Positions 7,201 through 12,510 of a stretch of DNA of 12,510 nt are shown here, piece by piece. A program made the position numbers and the translations under genes. The notes below the pieces were generated by a model. It saw nothing but the letters and a program-made list of their open reading frames with translations. It had not been told where the DNA came from and did not search any database. The stretch is from assembly GCA_910585855.1 (NCBI GenBank), contig CAJUGZ010000111.1, forward strand, positions 1-12,510. Reading direction: 5' to 3'. The stretch comes from an uncultured Lachnospiraceae bacterium (GTDB lineage Bacteria > Bacillota_A > Clostridia > Lachnospirales > Lachnospiraceae). Within the stretch, counting starts at the first letter, position 1, and every line of letters starts with the position of its first letter.

Positions 7201-8744
7201 TCCGTTTCATCCTTATTGGCATCATCCTTTAAGTATTCCGTTTTAATACACAAAACATTGCAGATATCAAAACAATAAGATTCTCTAATATCATAAAAAT
7301 TAATAACATTATTCTCTGTATCTCTCCAAAGAATTTTACAAAAAACAGATTCATCTGGTATAGGTTCCCGATCAAATTCATCTAGTATCGAACCATCCAT
7401 ATCGTCTTGATCTATTATAATTTTTGATATATCTACTGCTGACGGCGCATAAAGAATTTCTACTTTTCCAATCTCTAGCACTTGCTCACTCTCATAGGAT
7501 TTAAAAACAGACCATTCACCTGTATGATATTGCATTACATATTCTTCATCTATATATTTTTGAGGCAAAATAAAATTCTCTTCCTCTCCATTAGCAATAA
7601 TATAGCTTTTTCCTATAACAGGTGTTCCCGGAAAATTTTTATTTTCAGTCTGAAAAACTGTAGTTCCTGTCACTTCTCCTTGGATTGTCAAAGTTCCTTC
7701 TTTATCTAAAACAAGAATTCCTGCTGCATTGGTATCATTTTCTCCGGTAAAATCTCCAGTAACTGTTACATTTACCACTTCACTAAAATCTATACAAGAA
7801 TTTTCCTGCAAAACAATATTATGAAGCCGACTGGTCTTTGGCATCAGATAAGCATTATCTTTTAAAATCAATGTTCCAACCCCGTCTATAAATGCTCTGG
7901 AAATAGAACATCGTGTAACAGTTAATGTTGTTTCATTATTTCCAATAAAATTAGTGGCATTTGCATGATTAAAATACGATTTTCCATTTCCGATTAAAGA
8001 TATTTCTGCAGAAGAATTATAATCGGTATAAATGCCCCCCCGTATCGTAACCAGATTATCCAATATCAAACTGGCACTCTCTGTATATGGGACATCTTGA
8101 TGTCTTCCTTCTGTATGTCCCATATAGATATCTTGAAACATTGTCTTTTTATTAGCGTTTTTAATTGTTAAAACTGCATTTGAACCAATCGAAGTATTTT
8201 GATAGCCTCCTGCAAAAACAGTCGGCAGCAATTCAGATTCTGAACCGCCTAATGGTCCAAATGCTCCTGCTGCTCCCTCTAAATAAGTACTGACATTATC
8301 TAAAACCAAACTATGGCCTGCCAAAAAAATCTCTCTATGAGGCACACTTCCTAAAGCATCTGAAGACTCAAATATTAATTCAATATTTTTAAAAGTAACA
8401 TTATCGCCTCCAAGCTGAATCGGGCAGCGGCAGTTTAAGGTACTTCCCGGTGTTCCTTCTATTGTAGTTCCTGCAGGAATCACAACCGGCAACATTCTTC
8501 CGTTTGCTTCTGCTTCTGTTCCTATTGTTATAAGCCCACTTACAATAATAGTTGATGCTCCCTGTTTTAATGCCTCTGTAAACTGTTTCGTAGTCGTAAC
8601 AGTAACACTGCTTTCACCAGTTAAAACAACAGCGGAAGAAGACAGCGGCGGCTGATTCGCCGATATAGGCGGGACTTGAACTAGAAGCAGTGAAGCAGAA
8701 AGTAAAGTACTTAATAACTGCTTCCTTCTTAATTTTGATTTCAT
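4284..8744 (-). CDS. Large secreted repeat protein with cell-wall-binding C-terminus
   Basis: This 1486-residue protein is predicted to be exported and held on the cell wall. A basic, hydrophobic signal peptide ends near PPISANQ (about 29). Residues about 50-360 have the short repetitive strands and Asn/Gly turns of a right-handed beta-helix, like pectate-lyase-fold adhesins. Residues 610-670 (YTGKPICPEI ... GNYSG ... NFSI) and about 990-1062 (ITYDGTPYS ... TDAGSYSI) look like bacterial Ig/MBG-type modules. Then come ten 11-residue repeats (1161-1270), an acidic patch (about 1293-1311, mostly Asp), and choline/cell-wall-binding repeats (about 1363-1480, motifs NKWWLEYADGTW, NGAWYPFDSDGYVENGW, GGKWYYL). 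There is no LPXTG. The start at 8744 is set by GGAG at 8751-8754; the frame runs 45 codons further upstream without a usable site. A catalytic function is not visible; adhesion or matrix function is inferred. Confidence 0.88.
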   Translation of the reverse strand: MKSKLRRKQLLSTLLSASLLLVQVPPISANQPPLSSSAVVLTGESSVTVTTTKQFTEALKQGASTIIVSGLITIGTEAEANGRMLPVVIPAGTTIEGTPGSTLNCRCPIQLGGDNVTFKNIELIFESSDALGSVPHREIFLAGHSLVLDNVSTYLEGAAGAFGPLGGSESELLPTVFAGGYQNTSIGSNAVLTIKNANKKTMFQDIYMGHTEGRHQDVPYTESASLILDNLVTIRGGIYTDYNSSAEISLIGNGKSYFNHANATNFIGNNETTLTVTRCSISRAFIDGVGTLILKDNAYLMPKTSRLHNIVLQENSCIDFSEVVNVTVTGDFTGENDTNAAGILVLDKEGTLTIQGEVTGTTVFQTENKNFPGTPVIGKSYIIANGEEENFILPQKYIDEEYVMQYHTGEWSVFKSYESEQVLEIGKVEILYAPSAVDISKIIIDQDDMDGSILDEFDREPIPDESVFCKILWRDTENNVINFYDIRESYCFDICNVLCIKTEYLKDDANKDETDWGNISIGFTCSGKHPDNFYFIARTNETVKPKTGDYTLRFYSKDVDFMLNATIEEIKKLDGIMAEIPIYFYDSSKIDAGVSFIDEQASIQPVSEQVYTGKPICPEIEVINRSSGDPLIKDSDYRVSYENNIDVGEAVVKVIGIGNYSGEITQNFSIVKSESEVLLTATMNSDTNTDPILAVYGDKIRFVCQAVPASAKKARAKTAQENTVDFYCGEILLGTAPVDSKGQAVFVYDTAEQKIPIGKSIVYADFGGTAALNPNQNNVSIELTKQVLDAKNIKCITLKDFTYDGTKKTTEIISFTWGNTQEEASLNQEDKIFFVSGEAELSSVLSGTYDEAEILSWSLNEKDAVWYQLPEISEIAKSFSVDPAVTIIPAKAPEQVMIYSSSAPNKEQTVSIQDVIPKELLSEQTAYQLGEVEFDNDSLNTPVLTDGVLTYQAGQAGQGKISVTVTLENYQPMTVLVNVFVTEKTDITIGLDASDITYDGTPYSAWKTALEENENITVTYYDLIEKQYLKEAPTDAGSYSITVHMENDTEIGEETAYFRINPKEIHICPIDRTIQIGEEIPDLKNPQLGIDYEFESGYAPVEGENLGTVKMIYNETPNSEEEGSYEILIGLLEKEYKNYIVTETKGTLYIKAEEIKPEETETSSDEDTSTPETSSDEDTSTPETSSDEDTSTPETSSDEDTSTPETSSDEDTSTPETSSDEDTSTPETSSDEDTSTPETSSDEDTSIPETSSDEDTSTPETSSDENTSTPETSSEEESKPEETEPEETTPEENFDDDDDDDSEDDDDNEEDFNNRPASSNKNPVIENSTTSISKNENKVDYKDSVKGYISFTQGIVTGSGDGYAKWKQSNNKWWLEYADGTWAHGQKTSDGQQIYKWEKVNGAWYPFDSDGYVENGWHMDFGYQGWFYIDINNGMKTGWQLIGGKWYYLNPISDGTKGKMFADCYTPDGWYVDKNGIWNENIQRKK
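4935..5264 (-). repeat. Ten tandem 33-bp units encoding ETSSDEDTSTP
   Basis: Ten consecutive 33-bp units code for the 11-residue unit ETSSDEDTSTP, with only two residue changes (one T to I, one D to N), followed by a degenerate ETSSEEESKP. The units differ by a few synonymous changes (for example GTA/GTG and ATC/GTC on the + strand), so copies arose by duplication and have drifted little. The Ser/Thr/Pro/acid-rich product would be an extended stalk, possibly glycosylated. Because 33 is a multiple of 3, other reading frames also stay open across it; these are not genes. Confidence 0.95.
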
Positions 8745-8956
8745 TTTATTCTCCTTTCTTAAATATAAAAACCTGTCTTTTTCCAACTTATTTTTTAGTA
8801 AAAGACTGGTAGGTGGATGCATCACCTTGCCAATATCAACTTTGATATAAAAATGGTATGCATAGATATAATAAAACAATTTCTTATGACTTATTTTACC
8901 ATATAAAAATTGTTTCGTATAGCATTATTTATAAAACCTCTATTATAAACCAATCT
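8745..8956 (-). promoter_or_regulatory. Leader of the surface-protein gene: hairpins and palindrome
   Basis: This 212-nt gap contains ordered structure rather than a gene. GTCTTTT (8775-8781) pairs with AAAAGAC (8800-8806). Next to it, TGG..AGGTG (8807-8815) pairs with CACCT..CCA (8823-8832). An interrupted palindrome ATATCAA-CT-TTGATAT follows at 8833-8848, and a 9-bp inverted repeat AAACAATTT (8874-8882) / AAATTGTTT (8907-8915) lies further upstream. The two hairpins would be in the 5' leader RNA and the palindrome could be an operator. I do not recognise a known riboswitch class, and no promoter is clear enough to mark. GGAG at 8751-8754 is the ribosome binding site. Confidence 0.5.
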
Positions 8957-9703
8957 CTACTTTAATAGCACGCTGCATAACAGAATACACACTGGCTGAT
9001 GAAAAAGATAAATCCAAATACTCCTTTTTCCTATCGCAGATAAAAAAGGAATTTTACAGCAAGCTATCTTTTTCCATAAAGGATATCTTATAAAAATTTT
9101 ATAAAAGAAATATCCGCATAAATACAAAAATATCCATGGGAATATAGGAAAATAGTCACTAGAATAAAATCCCGGAAAAGGAAATCCAAATGGCGTCAAA
9201 ACTTTAATAGAATAAAAAAATTTTGGAACTTGCATCTGCATAAAATCTCCTATTCCAAGATAACCATATTGTATCTGCCTCGATAAAAAAAACAGAAAAA
9301 AACACCCCATTATCCCCCAAATAGGCGAAACTTTTTTTAATATTTTCTGAAGCGGAAATAAAAATAAAACCGCACATCCTATAAAATTTAATATTCCAAA
9401 CCATATCGCTTCTGTCGGAATCACTGTCAATGTAAAAAAAGACAATAACAAACCATATACATTCAGCAAAATTCCTCTCCACAAATTTCTATCCACTGCC
9501 CATGTCCAAACAAATCCTGAAATAAAAATAAATATCCAGCAAATCATCTGCTGCCAAAAATAAACTTTTGGCAAATGATACCATAACGGATTCTTTTCAT
9601 AAATAATAAATACATCATATAAAAAATGAAACAGTACCATATTTACAACAGCAAATCCTCTTATACCATCAACCAAAAAATACCGTGTTTCTTGTGTCTG
9701 CAT
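8957..9703 (-). CDS. Polytopic membrane acyltransferase-like protein (DUF1624/HGSNAT type)
   Basis: This 248-residue protein is strongly hydrophobic, with roughly seven membrane spans. Its N-terminus RYFLVDGIRGFAVVNMVLFH carries the R-x-x-x-x-D-x-x-R-G and M-x-x-x-H signature of the DUF1624 / heparan-alpha-glucosaminide N-acetyltransferase family, with H26 as the probable conserved histidine. Family members move acyl groups from the cytoplasmic side to an external sugar or glycan, but the substrate here is unknown. The ATG at 9703 has AGGAGTGA 7 nt upstream and a separate promoter. It lies between the kinase and the surface-protein gene on the same strand; a role in envelope glycan modification would fit a cell-wall-binding neighbour but is inference. 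Confidence 0.8.
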   Translation of the reverse strand: MQTQETRYFLVDGIRGFAVVNMVLFHFLYDVFIIYEKNPLWYHLPKVYFWQQMICWIFIFISGFVWTWAVDRNLWRGILLNVYGLLLSFFTLTVIPTEAIWFGILNFIGCAVLFLFPLQKILKKVSPIWGIMGCFFLFFLSRQIQYGYLGIGDFMQMQVPKFFYSIKVLTPFGFPFPGFYSSDYFPIFPWIFLYLCGYFFYKIFIRYPLWKKIACCKIPFLSAIGKRSIWIYLFHQPVCILLCSVLLK

Positions 9704-9741
9704 AAAATCACTCCTTTGCTAAACTGTTTTATTCTTCTTTC

Positions 9742-9750
9742 AGTATAGCA
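9742..9750 (-). promoter_or_regulatory. Extended -10 promoter of the DUF1624-like gene
   Basis: On the minus strand the sequence is TGC-TATACT, an extended -10 (TGn plus a hexamer one base from consensus), about 38 nt before the ATG. No good -35 is seen 16-18 nt upstream, as is common for extended -10 promoters. It suggests this gene can be expressed independently of the regulator/kinase pair. Confidence 0.5.
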
Positions 9751-9848
9751 AATAAAAAGTTCTGTTACGGCAGATTGAAAAAATTACACGTTTCCAAGTA
9801 AAAAATAAAATCATCCAACTTTCTTTCAAATTCCAGCATCCCCTTTAT

Positions 9849-10916
9849 TTACTCTGCTGCTTCTAAAAATAAAAGTACACTGGCATAAAAAATACCATTT
9901 TGTATAGCCGTTGTCAAACTTCCATTATACTTTTCTGCAATCCTGCGAATATTTTTTAACCCAATCCCATAATCTTGAAACGATCCCGTTGCTAAATCTT
10001 TTTTCAAATACTTATTTTTTGTATTAATACAAAGTATTCCTCTATCATATTTCACCAAAATATATAGTATAGGCTCTGTTATATCTGTCAAAGCATTTAA
10101 TGCATTTTCCAATAAATTGCTTAAAATTACATTAATATCAAAAGCAGAAATCTCTAAATACTCAGGAATCTGAATCTTCCATTCAATCTCTATTCCTAAA
10201 TTTTTCGCTTTTAAAATCATATAATTTAAAATACTATCAATTTTTTCATTTCCAGAAACAACATATTCTTCACTATTTTCCATAAACGCTCCCATAGATA
10301 CCAGATAATCTAAAGCAGCATCAGACTCCCCTTTTCCTATCATATCACTTAACATTTTTATATGATGTTTCATATCATGTTTTAAAGAACGAATATTCTG
10401 CTGTGACTGTTTTATTACAGCAAATTGATTTTCATAAATACTGATCTCACGTTCTAATGCTTCACGCTCTCTTTCCTGTCGAGATCGCCCCTCCTTTTCC
10501 AAAACAACCTCAAATATACCAAACAATAAAACCATAATAATCACAGCAATAAAATACTGACTACTACTAGTAACTGTTGAAAACAGTATAAAAACAATAC
10601 TCCAATTTCCTACCCAATAAACGACAGGCAAAAAAACAGCCAAAAGCAAACGCCAGATTATTCTTCCTTTATAGCCAAACGACACCGCCAATAAAACCAG
10701 CCATTCCACCATAAGAAAAAAAATTTCCATTAAAGCTGCCCCCTGACCAATATGGGACAAACTCAAAATAAAACTCTCAAATATCCACAGTGCAGTAAAA
10801 ACGGTTATTATTATTTTTCTAGAAATTTTATATTTTCCGATACAGATATGAAAATAACGCATATAAAGATAAATGCGAACTGCTTCTAATACTATAATCA
10901 AACTATTTATTATCAA
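9849..10916 (-). CDS. AgrC-like GHKL sensor histidine kinase (right system)
   Basis: This 355-residue kinase has about five or six hydrophobic segments in residues 2-138, then a charged coiled-coil-like linker (about 139-172, RSRQEREREALEREI). The phospho-acceptor box is SLKHDMKHH with H180. The ATPase domain has the N-box SNLLENALNA (N267, N271) and a G-box DYGIGLKNI (315-323). The start is a TTG at 10916, 7 nt after the regulator's stop; the AAGGAG that overlaps the regulator's end is about 12 nt away, which is long, so the exact start is uncertain and a later codon is possible. Regulator and kinase form one operon. No signalling-peptide gene is visible beside it. Confidence 0.9.
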   Translation of the reverse strand: MIINSLIIVLEAVRIYLYMRYFHICIGKYKISRKIIITVFTALWIFESFILSLSHIGQGAALMEIFFLMVEWLVLLAVSFGYKGRIIWRLLLAVFLPVVYWVGNWSIVFILFSTVTSSSQYFIAVIIMVLLFGIFEVVLEKEGRSRQEREREALEREISIYENQFAVIKQSQQNIRSLKHDMKHHIKMLSDMIGKGESDAALDYLVSMGAFMENSEEYVVSGNEKIDSILNYMILKAKNLGIEIEWKIQIPEYLEISAFDINVILSNLLENALNALTDITEPILYILVKYDRGILCINTKNKYLKKDLATGSFQDYGIGLKNIRRIAEKYNGSLTTAIQNGIFYASVLLFLEAAE

Positions 10917-10923
10917 TTCTATT

Positions 10924-11637
10924 TCACTCTCCTTGGTACTTTTGAATTAAATTTTCCTTTATCACTTTTCGATATCTTTGACTGATTGGAAGAGTTATGC
11001 CGTTTGTCATCTCTATCGAATCATAATGATAAATCGAAACAAATGCTGTATTCACAATATAGGATTTATGAATCGTCCAAAACCCCTTACCCTCTACCTG
11101 TTTCCATACCTCATACATACTTCCATAAAACTCTTTCTTTCCTAAATCTGTATATACTTCAATCTTCCTGCCATTACACGCAAAATAATAAATTTCATCC
11201 AAATATAATCGATAAATAGACTTCCCTATATGAAAATAAAACTCTTTTTTATTAACTTTGCTTAATCTTATAAATTTTTCCAATATAAAAACTATCTTTT
11301 CTTTTGTAATCGGCTTAATTAAAAAATCCAACGGACGCACCTGAAACAAACTCATCGCATAAGTTTCCTTTGAAGAAATATAAACAATACTGATTTTTTC
11401 ATTTCCGAGCTGTTCTCTGATCTGCTTTCCCACTGAAACACCATCTAACTGCAGTAACTGAATATCTAAAAAAATAAGATCAAAAAAACACTGTTTCTGA
11501 ATAGAATAATAAAGTGCTTCTCCAGAATAAAATACTTCTGTTTCTATCTGTAAAGCACGACTATCTGCAAAATTTAAAATCATTTCTTCTATATCAGAAC
11601 AAGTGCCCGTTTCATCATCACATATCGCAATCTGCAT
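10924..11637 (-). CDS. LytTR-family response regulator (right system)
   Basis: This 237-residue regulator starts MQIAICDDE, with the acidic pair D7/D8, phospho-acceptor D58 in LIFLDIQ, S88/S89 at the switch position, and K108 in FLIKPI. A LytTR DNA-binding domain covers about 135-235 (GFWTIHKSYIVNTAFV, LPISQRYR). I prefer the ATG at 11637: the receiver fold begins there and GAGGG lies 10 nt upstream. The frame is open 18 codons further, to an ATG at 11691 with no ribosome binding site. Only 70 nt separate the start from a strong terminator upstream, so the operon needs either its own promoter in that gap or read-through. Confidence 0.92.
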   Translation of the reverse strand: MQIAICDDETGTCSDIEEMILNFADSRALQIETEVFYSGEALYYSIQKQCFFDLIFLDIQLLQLDGVSVGKQIREQLGNEKISIVYISSKETYAMSLFQVRPLDFLIKPITKEKIVFILEKFIRLSKVNKKEFYFHIGKSIYRLYLDEIYYFACNGRKIEVYTDLGKKEFYGSMYEVWKQVEGKGFWTIHKSYIVNTAFVSIYHYDSIEMTNGITLPISQRYRKVIKENLIQKYQGE

Positions 11638-11692
11638 TTTTGTAATTCCCTCACTCTTTCCCATCATTATCTGATTAACAACAAGATTCATT

Positions 11693-12060
11693 TTATAAAA
11701 TCACATAAAAAAACAAAAGGGATAATTTATGATTTTCATCAATAAAACTATCCCTATTTATCAAACAATTTTCAATTTTCTTTTCAAAATACTCTGCTGC
11801 CTTTTCCTTAGTTAAAGAATACTTTTTTATAACAAGCGTCTTAATCTTCTTATTCTCATACCCAAGTTCTTGAAGAGTTTCAATTAATTAACAAATTCCT
11901 CATTGTATTCCTTATTCTAATCCCTGTTTCTCTGCTTTTTTCTTTATTTCTGTTTCCATAACTTCAAATAAAACTTGATACATCTTACCATCTCCTCTTA
12001 TTTCCCTTAAAATCTTTTTATTTACCTTTGCACTTCTTACTCCTTTGTTTCCCCTTATTC
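11693..12060 (-). pseudogene. Decayed C-terminal remnant, Rpn/PD-(D/E)XK transposase-like
   Basis: One minus-strand frame reads as protein across this stretch but is broken by three in-frame stops close together: TAA (11912-11914), TGA (11900-11902) and TAA (11888-11890). Before them it reads MYQVLFEVMETEIKKKAEK and after them LIETLQELGYENKKIKTLVI then KKYSLTKEKAAEYFEKK. The pattern QGLE-stop-GIQ-stop-GIC fits the G-x-x-Q-G repeats before the C-terminal helices of the Rpn / PD-(D/E)XK transposase-like family. The nuclease domain is absent. A ribosome site GAGGAG (11992-11997) lies 8 nt before an in-frame ATG at 11983, giving a 23-codon remnant at most. The family assignment is from pattern memory. 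The frame stays open upstream to 12091, but the promoter lies there. Confidence 0.65.
11707..11754 (-). terminator. Intrinsic terminator upstream of the right regulator operon
   Basis: On the minus strand GGGATA (11754-11749) pairs with TATCCC (11724-11719), with inner stems TTTAT/ATAAA and GAT/ATC around a 4-nt loop, giving about 14 pairs with small bulges. It is followed by TTTTGTTTTTTT (11718-11707). Stem plus U-tract make a convincing terminator for transcripts coming from the promoter at 12068-12095. It could also act as an attenuator for the regulator/kinase operon starting 70 nt further on. Confidence 0.8.
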
Positions 12061-12067
12061 TAATTTT

Positions 12068-12095
12068 ATTATAACATAATTCCTTTTCTTTTCAA
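12068..12095 (-). promoter_or_regulatory. Strong promoter upstream of the nuclease remnant
   Basis: On the minus strand, TTGAAA (12095-12090), a 16-nt spacer, and a perfect TATAAT (12073-12068) preceded by TGT give a near-consensus sigma-A promoter with an extended -10. An AAGGAG (12045-12040) follows, but no start codon in the remnant's frame sits at the right distance from it. The promoter appears intact although the gene behind it is broken. Confidence 0.75.
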
Positions 12096-12114
12096 CCAAA
12101 AAATCTAATAAACT

Positions 12115-12131
12115 CAGGATAAACTTATAAA
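12115..12131 (+). repeat. 17-nt inverted partner of 133-149
   Basis: CAGGATAAACTTATAAA is the reverse complement of 133-149. It lies just upstream of the strong minus-strand promoter and 119 nt inward of the 28-nt inverted block at 12250. Confidence 0.45.
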
Positions 12132-12160
12132 TTGCTGATAGCATACGATTTTTATAGAAA

Positions 12161-12199
12161 TGTTATTTTGTAAGTTTATTCGAAGCATAGAAAATAACA
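12161..12199. repeat. 9-bp inverted repeat
   Basis: TGTTATTTT (12161-12169) and AAAATAACA (12191-12199) are perfect inverted arms around a 21-nt loop. The stem is all but one pair A-T on each arm, so it is weak; it could be a protein site or chance in AT-rich DNA. Confidence 0.3.
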
Positions 12200-12240
12200 A
12201 GAAGTCTTTTAAAATTAAAGAATGGAAAGAGGAAACTAGA

Positions 12241-12287
12241 GGACTCCAGATTCGAAAACGGTGGGCAGCCTGCTGTTTTCGAATCTG
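12241..12287 (+). repeat. Copy of the dispersed repeat with 13-bp hairpin (right edge)
   Basis: CAGATTCGAAAAC (12247-12259) and GTTTTCGAATCTG (12275-12287) are perfect 13-bp inverted arms around the 15-nt loop GGTGGGCAGCCTGCT. GAGGACTCC just before it corresponds to GAGGACGCC in the left-edge copy. Bases 12250-12277 match 28-55 as a perfect 28-nt reverse complement, after which the two copies diverge. Confidence 0.65.
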
Positions 12288-12469
12288 ACTGTTTCTTGAC
12301 CCCGAAACAAAAAAGAACCGTATCCAAACGTTACTGAAAACTTGTTCTGTAATAAAATATAATTTCTACCGCTATCCAACCAACAGCGAGAGGTGGTTTG
12401 CTCTTGTTCTTTGACTGCGACTTCGGAGAACGGTTAGAAAGTCTTGGGCTTCTGCGGAAACACCTAGAA
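12288..12469. other. Right edge without a recognisable gene
   Basis: No gene is supported here. A plus-strand frame is open from about 12360 to the window end (reading LLLFFDCDFGERLESLGLL within it), but there is no start codon with a ribosome site and the frame runs straight through the terminal hairpin, so it is probably noncoding. The sequence is richer in GC than the surrounding DNA and might be part of another repeated element. Confidence 0.4.
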
Positions 12470-12510
12470 TTTTTTGCATATCCTGCTTCTATGCAGGGTA
12501 TGCAAAAAAA
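12470..12510. terminator. Symmetric terminator-like hairpin at the window end
   Basis: TGCATATCCTGC (12475-12486) pairs with GCAGGGTATGCA (12493-12504), 12 pairs including one T-G, around the loop TTCTAT. A T-run precedes it (12470-12475) and an A-run follows (12504-12510), so it has a U-tract on the transcript leaving leftward, with an A-tract upstream of the stem. It could end transcription of a minus-strand gene beyond the window; the plus strand would need the bases after 12510. Confidence 0.55.

Noticed and set aside
8745..8879. 45-codon N-terminal extension of the surface protein
   Set aside because: No ribosome binding site at 8879, and the extension would bury the signal peptide. The GGAG-preceded ATG at 8744 fits export.
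8745..8880. Known riboswitch (c-di-GMP, preQ1 and THF types considered)
   Set aside because: I compared the remembered core motifs of these classes and none fits; only generic hairpins are supported.
9204..9482. 92-codon minus-strand frame inside the DUF1624-like gene
   Set aside because: Shadow of the real gene in another frame, with no ribosome binding site.
11638..11718. Promoter for the right regulator in the gap after the terminator
   Set aside because: TATAAA/TAAAAT-like hexamers exist in the T-rich stretch but with poor -35 boxes and 13-17-nt spacers; not clear enough to mark.
12360..12510. Partial coding gene on + at the right edge
   Set aside because: Open frame only; no start, no ribosome site, and it crosses a terminator-like hairpin.

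Overview
The window looks like a chromosomal piece from a low-GC Gram-positive of the class Clostridia, most likely Lachnospiraceae. The base composition is AT-rich, Shine-Dalgarno sites are strong (AGGAG, GAGGTGAT), regulators are of the LytTR / AgrC type, a secreted protein ends in choline/cell-wall-binding repeats, and there is a TlpA lipoprotein / CXXC micro-protein / membrane ferredoxin cassette of the type known from clostridia. The taxonomic call is inferred from gene content.

Left module, + strand, 360-4100: a LytTR response regulator with a TTG start overlaps (ATGA) an AgrC-like GHKL histidine kinase. A 96-nt gap holding a small RNA hairpin follows. Then come three tightly packed redox genes: a TlpA-like thioredoxin lipoprotein, an overlapping 47-residue membrane protein with a C-x2-C pair, and a NapH-like polytopic protein with two [4Fe-4S] motifs. 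My reading is that the three carry electrons from a cytoplasmic donor to an extracytoplasmic dithiol protein, and that the two-component system controls them or is co-expressed with them. The pathway itself is inference.

Boundary, 4101-4260: the convergent gap is filled by a 141-nt nested inverted repeat. Its outer sequence resembles elements at both window edges (about 24-74 and 12241-12287) that have similar ends but different cores, suggesting a dispersed intergenic repeat family.

Right module, - strand, 11637 down to 4284: LytTR response regulator, AgrC-like kinase, a small polytopic membrane acyltransferase-like protein (DUF1624/HGSNAT type) with its own extended -10 promoter, and a 1486-residue secreted surface protein. 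The surface protein has a signal peptide, a probable beta-helix adhesin region, Ig-like modules, ten perfect-period 33-bp (11-residue) repeats, an acidic patch and C-terminal cell-wall-binding repeats. Its leader contains hairpins and a palindrome. No autoinducing-peptide gene (agrB/agrD type) is visible near either two-component system.

Upstream of the right module lies a promoter-driven, decayed C-terminal remnant of a gene resembling the PD-(D/E)XK (Rpn/transposase-like) nuclease family, with three in-frame stops, closed by a strong intrinsic terminator 70 nt before the regulator start. The last 220 bases hold no gene I can name and end in a symmetric terminator-like hairpin.
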